This document shows positions 17,517 to 25,992 of a stretch of DNA of 64,000 nt, in pieces. Within the stretch, counting starts at the first letter, position 1; each line of letters opens with the position of its first letter. The notes under the pieces are model-generated. The model did no database searches and was not told where the DNA came from. It was given only the letters and a program-made list of their open reading frames with translations. The position numbers and the translations under genes are program-made. The stretch is from contig OZ271856.1 in assembly GCA_965601975.1 (NCBI GenBank), positions 4,588,001-4,652,000 on the forward strand, given 5' to 3'. The DNA is from JANQIO01 sp965601975 (GTDB taxonomy: Bacteria > Pseudomonadota > Gammaproteobacteria > Pseudomonadales > Halieaceae).

Positions 17517-18191
17517 GTGAACCAGGACGAAATGAAGCAGGCGGTGGCGCGAGCAGCGCTGGAACACATCCGGCCGCAGCTCGAGAGCGACACCGTGCTG
17601 GGAATCGGCACCGGCTCCACCGCCAACTATTTCATCGACGCCCTGGCAGAGGTGGGCGGCCAGATCGAGGGAACCGTAGCCAGCTCGGACGCCTCCGCCG
17701 AGCGACTGCGCGGCCACGGTATTCCCGTCTACGACCTCAACAGCGTCGACCGGGTCAGCTTCTACGTCGACGGCGCGGATGAATCCAATCGCGCCCTGCA
17801 ATTGATCAAGGGCGGCGGCGCGGCGCTGACCCGGGAAAAAATCGTCGCCGCCGTGGCGGATACGTTCATCTGCATCTGCGACGAATCCAAGCTGGTGCAC
17901 ACCCTGGGTGAATTCCCGCTTCCGGTCGAGGTCATACCCATGGCGCGCAGCCACGTCGCTCGCCAGCTGGTCAAGCTGGGCGGCGACCCGGTCTACCGGG
18001 AGGGTGTGGTCACCGACAACGGCAATGTGATCCTCGACGTCTATAATTTCGAGATTGCCGCGCCGCTGGAGACCGAGCGCAGGATCAACGATATCGTCGG
18101 CGTGGTCAGCAACGGCCTGTTCGCTCACCGGCCGGCGGACGTGCTCCTGCTGGGCACACCCGGCGGCGTGGAAACACTGGTCGCCCGGTGA
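17517..18191 (+). CDS. rpiA: Ribose-5-phosphate isomerase A
   Basis: Interconverts ribose-5-phosphate and ribulose-5-phosphate in the pentose phosphate pathway. 224 residues with the RpiA signatures GIGTGSTANYFIDAL, the catalytic-acid region FYVDGADESNRAL, KGGGAALTREKIVA, and the C-terminal ADVLLLGTPGGVETL. The start is GTG at 17517. Gene and protein length are standard for the family. The following gene is 63 bases away and begins an unrelated operon. Confidence 0.97.
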   Translation: MNQDEMKQAVARAALEHIRPQLESDTVLGIGTGSTANYFIDALAEVGGQIEGTVASSDASAERLRGHGIPVYDLNSVDRVSFYVDGADESNRALQLIKGGGAALTREKIVAAVADTFICICDESKLVHTLGEFPLPVEVIPMARSHVARQLVKLGGDPVYREGVVTDNGNVILDVYNFEIAAPLETERRINDIVGVVSNGLFAHRPADVLLLGTPGGVETLVAR

Positions 18192-18254
18192 TATGCTCCG
18201 CGGCCGTTTTTGAGCAGATTTTGAATACACCGCGCAGACGGGCCCAATAACTCA

Positions 18255-19934
18255 ATGTCAAAACTGATCCGAGCTTTCGCCAAGACCCTCCTGTTGCCGC
18301 TGCTGGTGACGGGCCTGAGTCTGCCGGCGGCCGCGATCACGCCCGCCATCGATCCAGTCAACAACGAGATCTCCATCGCCATGACCGAAGAGCCCCAGTG
18401 GCTCACCACGATCAAGGCCACCGACCAGGTCAGCTTCAGCGTGCTGGACCACATCACCGAAGGCCTCATGACCCTGGACATCAACAACAACCTGGTGGGC
18501 GGCGTGGCGGAGCGCTGGGAGTTGACCGATGAAAAGGCCACGTTCTGGCTGCGCAAGGACGCCCGCTGGAGCGACGGCAAACCGGTAACCGCCCACGATT
18601 TCGTCTTCGCCTGGCGCGAGGTGGCCACGCCCGCCAATGCCTCCGAATACGGCTTCCTGATGCGCACCCTGACCAACGGCGAGGCGATTCTCGCCGGCGA
18701 GATGCCGCCGGAGGAACTGGGCGTGGTGGCCATCGACGATCACACCCTGGTGGCTCACCTGGTATCACCTACCGCCTACTTCCTGGACCTGGTCAGCTTT
18801 ATCAGTTTCCGACCGGTGCGCGAGGATTTCTACCGCGCCCAGGGCAACCTGTACGCCGCCGAGGCGGAAAACATGATTTCCAACGGCCCCTTCAAGCTGA
18901 CCGAGTGGGTGCACGGCGCCTCCATGCGCATGGAAAAGAACCCCTACTACTGGAACGCCGATGCCGTTCTGTTGAACGCAATCAATGTCCCCTACATCAC
19001 CGCGGACAACAATGCGCGCTTCAACCTGTTCATGGATGACAAGATCGCCATGGCCACGTCCCTGGACCTGTCATCGATGAAGATGGCACTGCAGGAGCGA
19101 CAGAAGCTCAAGTCCTTCCGGGACGGCACCGTGTTCTACCTGGGCTTCAATTACCGCGAGGGTCGCCCCACCGGCAATCTCAACCTGCGGCGCGCCATCC
19201 AGAGCGTTTACGACGCCGCGGAGCTGACCTACAAGGTGATCGGCGTTCCCGGCAACGCCCCCTCCTACAGCCTGTTCCCCGACTGGCTGCGCGGCGACGA
19301 CGGCCAGACCCTGCAGCAGCAGTACCCGCCGAGGAAGCCCGAACTCAGCGTGGAGCGGGGCCGTGAGTACCTGGAGCTCGCCAAGCAGGAACTGGGCTTC
19401 GACGAAATGCCTCCGCTGACCTTGCTGCTGGGTGACAACCCCGGCGCCAACAAGCAGGCGGAGTATTTCCAGGCGGTCATGTCCAGCACGCTGGGCCTGG
19501 AGATCAAGCTGGACCGGCAGATCTTCAAGCAGCGCCTGGCGAAAATGTCGGCGGGCGACTACGACATCGTCGCCGCGGGCTGGGGCCCGGACTACAACGA
19601 TGCCATGACGTTCGCGGACCTGTTTACTTCCTGGAATCTCAACAACCGCGGCCGCTACAACAACCCGAAATACGACGCCCTGGTGCGGGAAGCCCAGCAA
19701 ACCACGGACCAACGCCGCCGCAACCAGCTGTTCGCCCAGCTGCAGGACCTGATCTACGAAGAGGTGGTGATCCTGCCGCAGTATGAGCGCGGCTACATCT
19801 ACGCCCAGGACAAGCGTATCGACGGCGTGCGCCGCAGTCGCATCGGCGGCGATCCCAACTACAACTACGCCTTCATCCGCATGGAAGCGGCCAACGGGGA
19901 ACCCGCGGACACGGTAGCGGAGAGCGCTGACTGA
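18255..19934 (+). CDS. Peptide ABC transporter substrate-binding protein (OppA family)
   Basis: Periplasmic solute-binding protein of 559 residues, SBP family 5. A signal peptide (basic start, LLLPLLVTGLSLPAAA) precedes the mature start near residue 28; there is no lipobox, so it is probably soluble. Family features include GLMTLDINNNLVGGVAERW, the WSDGKPVTAHDFVFAWR strand-helix, SNGPFKLTEW, and the C-terminal YIYAQDKRIDGV. It overlaps the oppB ATG by one base and heads the five-gene transporter operon. The ligand cannot be read from sequence; oligopeptides are typical for this family. Confidence 0.93.
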   Translation: MSKLIRAFAKTLLLPLLVTGLSLPAAAITPAIDPVNNEISIAMTEEPQWLTTIKATDQVSFSVLDHITEGLMTLDINNNLVGGVAERWELTDEKATFWLRKDARWSDGKPVTAHDFVFAWREVATPANASEYGFLMRTLTNGEAILAGEMPPEELGVVAIDDHTLVAHLVSPTAYFLDLVSFISFRPVREDFYRAQGNLYAAEAENMISNGPFKLTEWVHGASMRMEKNPYYWNADAVLLNAINVPYITADNNARFNLFMDDKIAMATSLDLSSMKMALQERQKLKSFRDGTVFYLGFNYREGRPTGNLNLRRAIQSVYDAAELTYKVIGVPGNAPSYSLFPDWLRGDDGQTLQQQYPPRKPELSVERGREYLELAKQELGFDEMPPLTLLLGDNPGANKQAEYFQAVMSSTLGLEIKLDRQIFKQRLAKMSAGDYDIVAAGWGPDYNDAMTFADLFTSWNLNNRGRYNNPKYDALVREAQQTTDQRRRNQLFAQLQDLIYEEVVILPQYERGYIYAQDKRIDGVRRSRIGGDPNYNYAFIRMEAANGEPADTVAESAD

Positions 19935-20878
19935 TGTGGTCCTACGTGGCAAAGCGCCTGCTGTCGGGCGCGATCACCATCTGGTTCATCGCCACGGCGA
20001 CCTTCTTCGGCATGCACGCCGTACCCGGTGACCCGCTGCTGAACGACAAGGCGGTAACCCCGGAGATTCGCGCCAACCTGGAAAAGGCCTACGGCCTGGA
20101 CAAGCCCCTGCCCCAGCAGTACCTGCTGTTCCTGGGGAATATGCTGCAGGGCGACTTCGGCATTTCCTTCACCCAGCAGAACCGTCGTGTCAATGACATC
20201 ATCGCAGACCACTTCCCGGTGTCCGCCACCCTCGGTGTGCTGGCCCTGCTGTTCGCGGCCGGCGGCGGCATCGTTTTCGGCGCGCTGACCGCCCTGTTCC
20301 GGGACCGCATGCCCGACTACGTAATCATGTTCCTGGTCATCATCGCCGTATCGGTACCCAGTTTCGTCTTTGCCGGTCTCGGGCAGCTTGCGATCCTGCG
20401 GCTCAACAACGCCCTCGGCATGTCCCTGCTGCCCGTGGCAGGCTGGGGCACGCTGTCGCATATGCTGGTGCCCGCCCTGGTGCTGGGCCTCGGCACGATG
20501 GCCTACCTGACCCGCCTGATGCGCTCATCGATGCTGGAAGTGGCGGAAACCGACTACATTCGAACTGCCCGGGCCAAGGGCCTGAAGCCCAGCCGAATAT
20601 TCTTCCGACACCAGCTGCGCAACGCCATCCTCCCGGTGGTGACCGTGCTGGGGCCGGCCATCGCCGCCATTACCACCGGCGGCTTCGTCGTCGAGCTGGT
20701 GTTCGCTATTCCGGGACTGGGCCGGTACTTCGTGCAGGCCGTGCAGCAGCTGGATTACACCGTCATCATGGGGACGACGGTGTTCTATGGCGCCTTCCTG
20801 GTGTTGATGGTCATTGCCGTCGACATTGTCTACGGCTTCATCGATCCCCGTATCCAGGTGACCAAGAGCGTATCCTGA
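19934..20878 (+). CDS. Oligopeptide ABC transporter permease (OppB/DppB family)
   Basis: Integral inner-membrane permease, 314 residues with about six hydrophobic segments. The first helix (LLSGAITIWFIATATFFGM) precedes a periplasmic loop with AVPGDPLL and YGLDKPLPQQY, typical of OppB. The cytoplasmic EAA loop that docks the ATPase is visible as DYIRTARAKGLKPSRIFFRH. Its stop and the oppC start share a base (TGATG). It forms a heteromeric channel with the downstream OppC-type permease. Confidence 0.95.
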   Translation: MWSYVAKRLLSGAITIWFIATATFFGMHAVPGDPLLNDKAVTPEIRANLEKAYGLDKPLPQQYLLFLGNMLQGDFGISFTQQNRRVNDIIADHFPVSATLGVLALLFAAGGGIVFGALTALFRDRMPDYVIMFLVIIAVSVPSFVFAGLGQLAILRLNNALGMSLLPVAGWGTLSHMLVPALVLGLGTMAYLTRLMRSSMLEVAETDYIRTARAKGLKPSRIFFRHQLRNAILPVVTVLGPAIAAITTGGFVVELVFAIPGLGRYFVQAVQQLDYTVIMGTTVFYGAFLVLMVIAVDIVYGFIDPRIQVTKSVS

Positions 20879-22284
20879 TGACCAGCATTACACTGACCGC
20901 TGAAGACTTTCAGCCGCTGGACGTGGCGCGCGAGGGAGACCGGATCGATCGGCCCTCCCTGTCCTACTGGCAGGACGTGTGGCGGCGCCTGAAGAGCAAC
21001 CGCCGCGCCCTCACTTCCCTGTACATCATCATCGGGCTGATGCTGTTTACGATTGCGGGGCCGTTTATCTGGAACGTGGATCCGGCCCAGCAGGACCTGG
21101 ACCAGGTCTCGCAGCCGCCGAACCTGGGCCGTTTTGCCCTGGTGGTGGCGGACAATGCGCCGGAACCTGCGATCGTCAGCCGCCGCATCGCCGCCGATGG
21201 CACGGTGGACCAGTCCGCGACCGTGAGTAATTTACGCGTCATGGGTAAACCCAATACTGAAGGGGTGAGCATCGCCTGGGACCCCATCCCCGGCGCCGAT
21301 GCCTACCAGGTCTACCGGCACGAACTGGAACCGCGGGATGCGGACGACCTGGGCCTGCCCATGATCCGGCTGCTGCCCCAGGAACTCAGCTACCGGGATC
21401 GGCTGAGCCTGGAAACGCGTCGCTACTACTATTCCATCGTCGCCGTGTACGGGGGCCGGGAAGCGCGCGCCTACAGCACCCTGGCCGTCGGCGTCGACCA
21501 GGCCATCCTGCTGTCGGAGGCTCGTCGGCGGGGCCTGGTGGCCGAGGACGCCGCCGAGGGAGACGTTGTGGGGCAGATGATACGCCTGGAGTCGCACCCC
21601 CTGGGCACCGACTACCTGGGCCGGGATATGCTGGCGCGACTGATGTGGGGCGCGCGCACCTCGCTGTTTATCGGCATCTGCGCCCCGCTGATCTACGTGG
21701 CCATCGGCCTGGTCTACGGCGGGCTCGCCGGTTACAGCGGCGGCCGCACGGACAACATCATGATGCGCTTTGCGGATTTCGTCATCGCGCTGCCGTTCCT
21801 GCTGTTTATGATCCTGTTCAAGATCGCCTTCGGCCTCGGGCCGGGGGAGAGCGGCATCGGCCCCATGCTGCTGGCGCTGGTGCTGCTGTTGTGGCCGGCT
21901 ACCGCCCGGCTGGTGCGCGGCCAGGTCCTGCAGATTCGCGAAGAGGCCTATATCAACGCGGCCCGGATGATGGGGGCGACGGCGCCCTACCTGGTGTTCC
22001 GCCATATCCTGCCGAACGTGATGGGCGTTCTGCTGGTGTCGCTGACCTTTGCGATTCCCAGCGCGATCTTCACCGAGGCGTTCCTGTCCTTTATCGGGAT
22101 GGGCGTAGTGCCGCCGACACCCTCCTGGGGTTCCATGTGCAATGACGGCATCCGCACCATGCTCTCGCACCCCCACGAGCTGATGTTCCCGGCATTGTTC
22201 ATCAGTATTACCGTGCTGGCGTTCAACCTGCTGGGTGACGGCCTGCGCGACGCCATGGATGCGCGCATGAGGAGCGGCACGTGA
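20878..22284 (+). CDS. Oligopeptide ABC transporter permease (OppC family) with inserted fibronectin-III-like domain
   Basis: Second permease of the Opp-type transporter but 468 residues instead of about 300. The OppC-like N-terminal helix is at 43-64 and the canonical HPLGTDYLGRDMLARL motif does not appear until residue 240, so about 170 residues are inserted in the first periplasmic loop. Residues 115-206 read like a fibronectin type III domain (SIAWDPIPGADAYQVYRHE, then a YYYSIVAVYGG strand). The rest is a standard permease core with the EAA loop EEAYINAARMMGATAPYLVF. The coding sequence is continuous and coupled on both sides, so this is a genuine domain insertion rather than a frameshift artefact. 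Confidence 0.92.
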   Translation: MTSITLTAEDFQPLDVAREGDRIDRPSLSYWQDVWRRLKSNRRALTSLYIIIGLMLFTIAGPFIWNVDPAQQDLDQVSQPPNLGRFALVVADNAPEPAIVSRRIAADGTVDQSATVSNLRVMGKPNTEGVSIAWDPIPGADAYQVYRHELEPRDADDLGLPMIRLLPQELSYRDRLSLETRRYYYSIVAVYGGREARAYSTLAVGVDQAILLSEARRRGLVAEDAAEGDVVGQMIRLESHPLGTDYLGRDMLARLMWGARTSLFIGICAPLIYVAIGLVYGGLAGYSGGRTDNIMMRFADFVIALPFLLFMILFKIAFGLGPGESGIGPMLLALVLLLWPATARLVRGQVLQIREEAYINAARMMGATAPYLVFRHILPNVMGVLLVSLTFAIPSAIFTEAFLSFIGMGVVPPTPSWGSMCNDGIRTMLSHPHELMFPALFISITVLAFNLLGDGLRDAMDARMRSGT

Positions 22285-23288
22285 CGGAAAACGTCCCGGT
22301 ATTGTCGGTCAAGGATCTGGAAGTCGAGTTCGACACGTTCGGCGGCGTCGTCAGGGCGGTGCGCGGGGTGTCCTACGACGTCAAGGCCGGCGAGACGCTG
22401 GCGGTGGTGGGAGAGAGCGGCTGCGGCAAGTCGGTCACCGTGCAGGCCCTGATGGGCCTGATCCCCATGCCGCCGGGCCGCATCACCAGCGGCTCCGCGA
22501 AGCTGATGGGCGAAGAGCTGATCGGTCTGGACCAGAACCAGCTGAACCGCGTGCGCGGCGCCAACATGGGCATGATCTTCCAGGACCCCATGACCTCCCT
22601 CAACCCGACCATGCGTATCGGTGACCAGATCGCCGAGACCCTCGTGGTGCATCGCGGCTTCACCAGGGAGGCGGGGCTGGCGGAAGCCCTGCGCCTGCTG
22701 GAACGCACCCGCATCCCGGAAGCCAAACAGCGCGCGAAGCAGTATCCCTTCGAGTTTTCCGGCGGCATGCTGCAGCGGGTCATGATCGCCATGAGCCTGG
22801 CCTGCACGCCGAAGCTGCTGATCGCCGACGAACCCACCACCGCCCTGGATGTGACCATCCAGGACCAGGTGCTCGAGCTGATGAAGGAAATCCAGCGCGA
22901 GGACAAGATGGCCATCATCCTGATCACCCACGACCTCGGCGTGGTGGCGCGCATGGCCGACAAGGTCGCGGTGATGTACGCAGGGGAAGTCGTCGAGTAC
23001 GGCTCCGTCGAAGATGTTTTCTATCGCTCCAGCCATCCCTACACCCAGGGCCTGAAGCTCGCCATGCCGGATATGCACCAGCGCGGCAAGGACCGGCTGG
23101 AGGCCATAGCCGGCAGCCCGCCGGACCTGTTCTCTCCGCCCAAGGGCTGCGCTTACCATCCACGCTGCCCGCAGGCCATGCGCGTCTGCAACCGGGTCGA
23201 TCCGGACACCACCATCATCGCCGACGGCCACAGCGCCGCCTGCTGGCTGCTGGACGACCGCGCCGGGGAGAAAACCCATGCTGGTTGA
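22281..23288 (+). CDS. Oligopeptide ABC transporter ATP-binding protein (OppD family)
   Basis: First ATPase subunit, 335 residues. Walker A is GESGCGKSVTVQALMG, the Q-loop MIFQDPMTSLNP, the ABC signature FSGGMLQRVMIAMSL (a GGM variant of SGGQ, common in OppD), and Walker B LLIADEPTTALD. The C-terminal oligopeptide/dipeptide-transporter extension has the cysteine pattern GCAYHPRCP...C that binds an iron-sulphur cluster in some family members. The start is GTG, overlapping the oppC stop as GTGA. Confidence 0.95.
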   Translation: MTENVPVLSVKDLEVEFDTFGGVVRAVRGVSYDVKAGETLAVVGESGCGKSVTVQALMGLIPMPPGRITSGSAKLMGEELIGLDQNQLNRVRGANMGMIFQDPMTSLNPTMRIGDQIAETLVVHRGFTREAGLAEALRLLERTRIPEAKQRAKQYPFEFSGGMLQRVMIAMSLACTPKLLIADEPTTALDVTIQDQVLELMKEIQREDKMAIILITHDLGVVARMADKVAVMYAGEVVEYGSVEDVFYRSSHPYTQGLKLAMPDMHQRGKDRLEAIAGSPPDLFSPPKGCAYHPRCPQAMRVCNRVDPDTTIIADGHSAACWLLDDRAGEKTHAG

Positions 23289-24225
23289 AGTTCGCAACCT
23301 CAAGACCCACTTCAACATCGGCCGGGGCCGGGTTGTCCACGCGGTGGATGGGGTGTCGATCAATATCGCCGAGAACGAGATTCTCGGGCTGGTGGGAGAG
23401 AGCGGCTGTGGCAAGTCGACGCTGGGCAAGACCCTGGCGGGGCTGACCCACAAGACCAGCGGGGAAATCCTGTTTCGCGGCAAGCTGCTGCCGGAAAGCT
23501 ATACACAGAAGGACTTCCAGGAGCTGTCCACCAACATCCAGATGATCTTCCAGGACCCCTACACCTCGCTGAACCCGAGGATGACCATCCAGGAAATCGT
23601 CTCGGAACCGCTGCGGCTGCAAGCCGGCGGCGGCAACAGCGACTATAGGGAGCTGGTGGCCCAGTGGCTGGAGCGGGTGGGCCTGAAGCGGGATCACGCC
23701 AATCGCTATCCACACGAGTTTTCCGGCGGACAGCGCCAGCGGATCGGCATCGCCCGGGCACTCATCGTCAAGCCGCGCTTCGTGGTCTGCGACGAGCCCA
23801 TCTCGGCGCTGGACGTCTCCGTACAGGCCCAGGTCATCAACCTGCTGCAGGAGCTGAAGGAGAGCCTCGGGCTGACCCTGCTGTTCATTGCCCACGACCT
23901 GTCCATGGTGCGCTACCTCTGCGATCGCATGGCGGTGATGTACCTGGGCTCGGTGATCGAGGAGGGGCCCTCGGAAGAGGTCTATTTCTCTCCCAAGCAC
24001 CCCTATACGCGCATGCTGATCGCCTCCAACCCGGTAGCGGACCCGCAGAAGGAAAAGGCGCGCGTCCACCAGCCGCCCCAGGGCGAGATTCCCTCACCCA
24101 TCAATCCTAAACCGGGCTGCCGCTTCGCCGACCGCTGCCCGGAGGTCACCAAGCGCTGTCGCGAGGAAACGCCTGTCCCGAAGTTCATCGACGAGCAGCG
24201 CATGATCGCCTGCCACCTCTACTAG
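23278..24225 (+). CDS. Oligopeptide ABC transporter ATP-binding protein (OppF family)
   Basis: Second ATPase subunit, 315 residues, with Walker A GESGCGKSTLGKTLAG, Q-loop MIFQDPYTSLNPRM, signature FSGGQRQRIGIARAL, and Walker B FVVCDEPISALDVS. The C-terminal extension carries GCRFADRCP with further cysteines. It begins 11 bases inside the oppD gene. Only 20 bases separate its stop from the sigma-factor gene, so the transporter operon may read into the sigma/anti-sigma genes. Confidence 0.95.
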   Translation: MLVEVRNLKTHFNIGRGRVVHAVDGVSINIAENEILGLVGESGCGKSTLGKTLAGLTHKTSGEILFRGKLLPESYTQKDFQELSTNIQMIFQDPYTSLNPRMTIQEIVSEPLRLQAGGGNSDYRELVAQWLERVGLKRDHANRYPHEFSGGQRQRIGIARALIVKPRFVVCDEPISALDVSVQAQVINLLQELKESLGLTLLFIAHDLSMVRYLCDRMAVMYLGSVIEEGPSEEVYFSPKHPYTRMLIASNPVADPQKEKARVHQPPQGEIPSPINPKPGCRFADRCPEVTKRCREETPVPKFIDEQRMIACHLY

Positions 24226-24245
24226 ACCTGCTCCCGGGGAGCCAC

Positions 24246-24797
24246 GTGGAGGACGAAAAGGCCCGTTTCCTGAGCCAGCTGGCCGAGCGCTATGGCCCGG
24301 CCCTGGAGCGCTTCCTCACCCGCAAACTCGACAACCCCGCCGATGCGGCAGAGGTCGCCCAGGAGACGTTCGTGCGGCTGTACCGCCTGGAACACCCCGA
24401 CCAGCTCGACAATGCCCGGGCCTTCCTGTTCCAGGTCGCTTCCAATCTTGCCGTCGACCAGCTGCGGCGCCGGCAGCTGCACTTCCGCTTCCTGAAGGCT
24501 GAGAGCCGCGAGATCGGTGAGGGCGAGATCCCGGAGAACCTGGCAGATATCGCCTCCCCGGAACAGATAGTGAGCAGTCGGGAGAAACTCGCGCGCATCT
24601 ATGCCGCGGTGGATGCGCTGCCGGAAAAATGCCGGCAGGCGTTCCTGCTGCACCGAACGGCGGGGCTGTCCTATGGGGACATTGCCCGCGAACTGGGCGT
24701 GTCTGTCTCCAGCGTGGAGAAATACATCCTGCAGGCCCTTAAAGCCTGCCGGGAAGCGCTGGCCGAGTACTATGCAGAGGGAAATCCGCCGGAATAG
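24246..24797 (+). CDS. ECF-type RNA polymerase sigma factor, FecI-like
   Basis: 183-residue extracytoplasmic-function sigma factor. Region 2 (about residues 11-80) includes DAAEVAQETFVRLYRLE and FLFQVASNLAVDQLRRRQ; region 4 (about 115-170) is a helix-turn-helix with ALPEKCRQAFLLHRTAGLSY and ELGVSVSSVEKYI. The VEKY ending of the recognition helix is typical of FecI-group factors. The predicted start is GTG at 24246. It is followed, after 149 bases, by a FecR gene and a TonB receptor with an STN domain, the standard cell-surface-signalling layout. Confidence 0.93.
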   Translation: MEDEKARFLSQLAERYGPALERFLTRKLDNPADAAEVAQETFVRLYRLEHPDQLDNARAFLFQVASNLAVDQLRRRQLHFRFLKAESREIGEGEIPENLADIASPEQIVSSREKLARIYAAVDALPEKCRQAFLLHRTAGLSYGDIARELGVSVSSVEKYILQALKACREALAEYYAEGNPPE

Positions 24798-24946
24798 GGA
24801 CCTGGGTCGCAAAATGATGGGTTTTTATTGAGGTAAGCGGCGGCTGTAACGTTTTAGTGGCATAACCGAGGAAATTGCCCGATATTGATTCATGTCGCGG
24901 GTGTTTCTGGTCGAATAAAGTGCACTATTGAGATCATGGGGATCCA

Positions 24947-25951
24947 ATGACGCTGTCACGGACTGAAAATGCACTAAAAGGTGCCATGCACGACCAGGCG
25001 TGCCAGTGGATTGCCCGCCTGCGCGCGGACGATGTCTCGGAGGCCGATCGCGAGGCATTCGCCCTGTGGCTGGCCGCTAACCCCGCCCATGGCGAGGCCA
25101 TGGATGCGATGCTGGCCATGTGGGAAGACCTCGAAATCCTCAAGGACCGGCCGCAGGACACGCAGCTGGAGCCTGGCCACAAACCTGTTCCGGAGCTCGA
25201 TACTTCCCGCCGGCGCTGGCTCGCCACCGGCCTCGCCCTCGCTGCCTCCGTCATGGTCGCGGTACTGCTGGCACCCGCGCTGCAGCTGGGCGGCGAGCGA
25301 CAGCACTTCCAGACCGAACTGGGCGAGCAGCTCCTGGTCGACCTGGAAGACGGCAGCCAGATCCAGCTCAATACACGCACCGCACTCGACGTGCAATTTG
25401 ACGCGGGCCTGCGTCGGGTCGAGCTGCAGCGGGGTGAGGCGTTCTTCACCGTGGCCCGGGACACCGCGAGACCGTTCATCGTGATCGCCGGCAATACGGA
25501 AGTGCGCGTGCTGGGCACCGCCTTCAGCGTCATGCTGCGCGGTGAAGTCAGCGAGATTACCGTCACCCACGGCGTGGTGCGCGTTACCGAGCTCGACGCG
25601 CCCAATACCCGTCCGGCACAGTCTGAAATCCTGCGCCGCAACCAGCGCATCACCGGCGACCGCAGCGGTCTCGCCCGGGCCTCCGAGGTGGCCGCGGACA
25701 ACCTGCTGGCCTGGCGCGATGGCAAACTGGTGGCCGAGCAAATGTCCCTGGCCCAGCTGGTCGACGAGCTTTCGCGCTATCACCCGACAGAGATTGTGAT
25801 CGCGGAGCCCGGGCTGGCCAGTACGACCGTATCCGGGGTATTCCGCCTTGAAGACCTCGACAGCATCCTGCTGGCGCTGGAGCACACCGTCGGCGTGCGC
25901 AGCGTGGCGCTGGCGGACGGCAGCATCCAGCTGACCCGGGCCCCGCTCTAG
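24947..25951 (+). CDS. FecR family anti-sigma / signal-transducing protein
   Basis: 334-residue inner-membrane regulator expected to hold the FecI-like sigma factor and to relay a signal from the outer-membrane receptor. The cytoplasmic DUF4880 domain (about 15-60, with QWIARLRADDVSEADREAF) is followed by one membrane helix (92-112), the periplasmic FecR domain (about 118-215, with DGSQIQLNTRTALDVQF and VRVLGTAFSV) and a C-terminal STN/DUF4974-like domain with SGVFRLEDLDSILLALE. Start ATG at 24947. The 149-base gap to the sigma gene (24798-24946) holds no gene and might contain a promoter. Confidence 0.93.
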   Translation: MTLSRTENALKGAMHDQACQWIARLRADDVSEADREAFALWLAANPAHGEAMDAMLAMWEDLEILKDRPQDTQLEPGHKPVPELDTSRRRWLATGLALAASVMVAVLLAPALQLGGERQHFQTELGEQLLVDLEDGSQIQLNTRTALDVQFDAGLRRVELQRGEAFFTVARDTARPFIVIAGNTEVRVLGTAFSVMLRGEVSEITVTHGVVRVTELDAPNTRPAQSEILRRNQRITGDRSGLARASEVAADNLLAWRDGKLVAEQMSLAQLVDELSRYHPTEIVIAEPGLASTTVSGVFRLEDLDSILLALEHTVGVRSVALADGSIQLTRAPL

Positions 25952-25992
25952 CCCGGTTGATCGAGACACCGCCATAAGCTAAGTTTTCGCCT

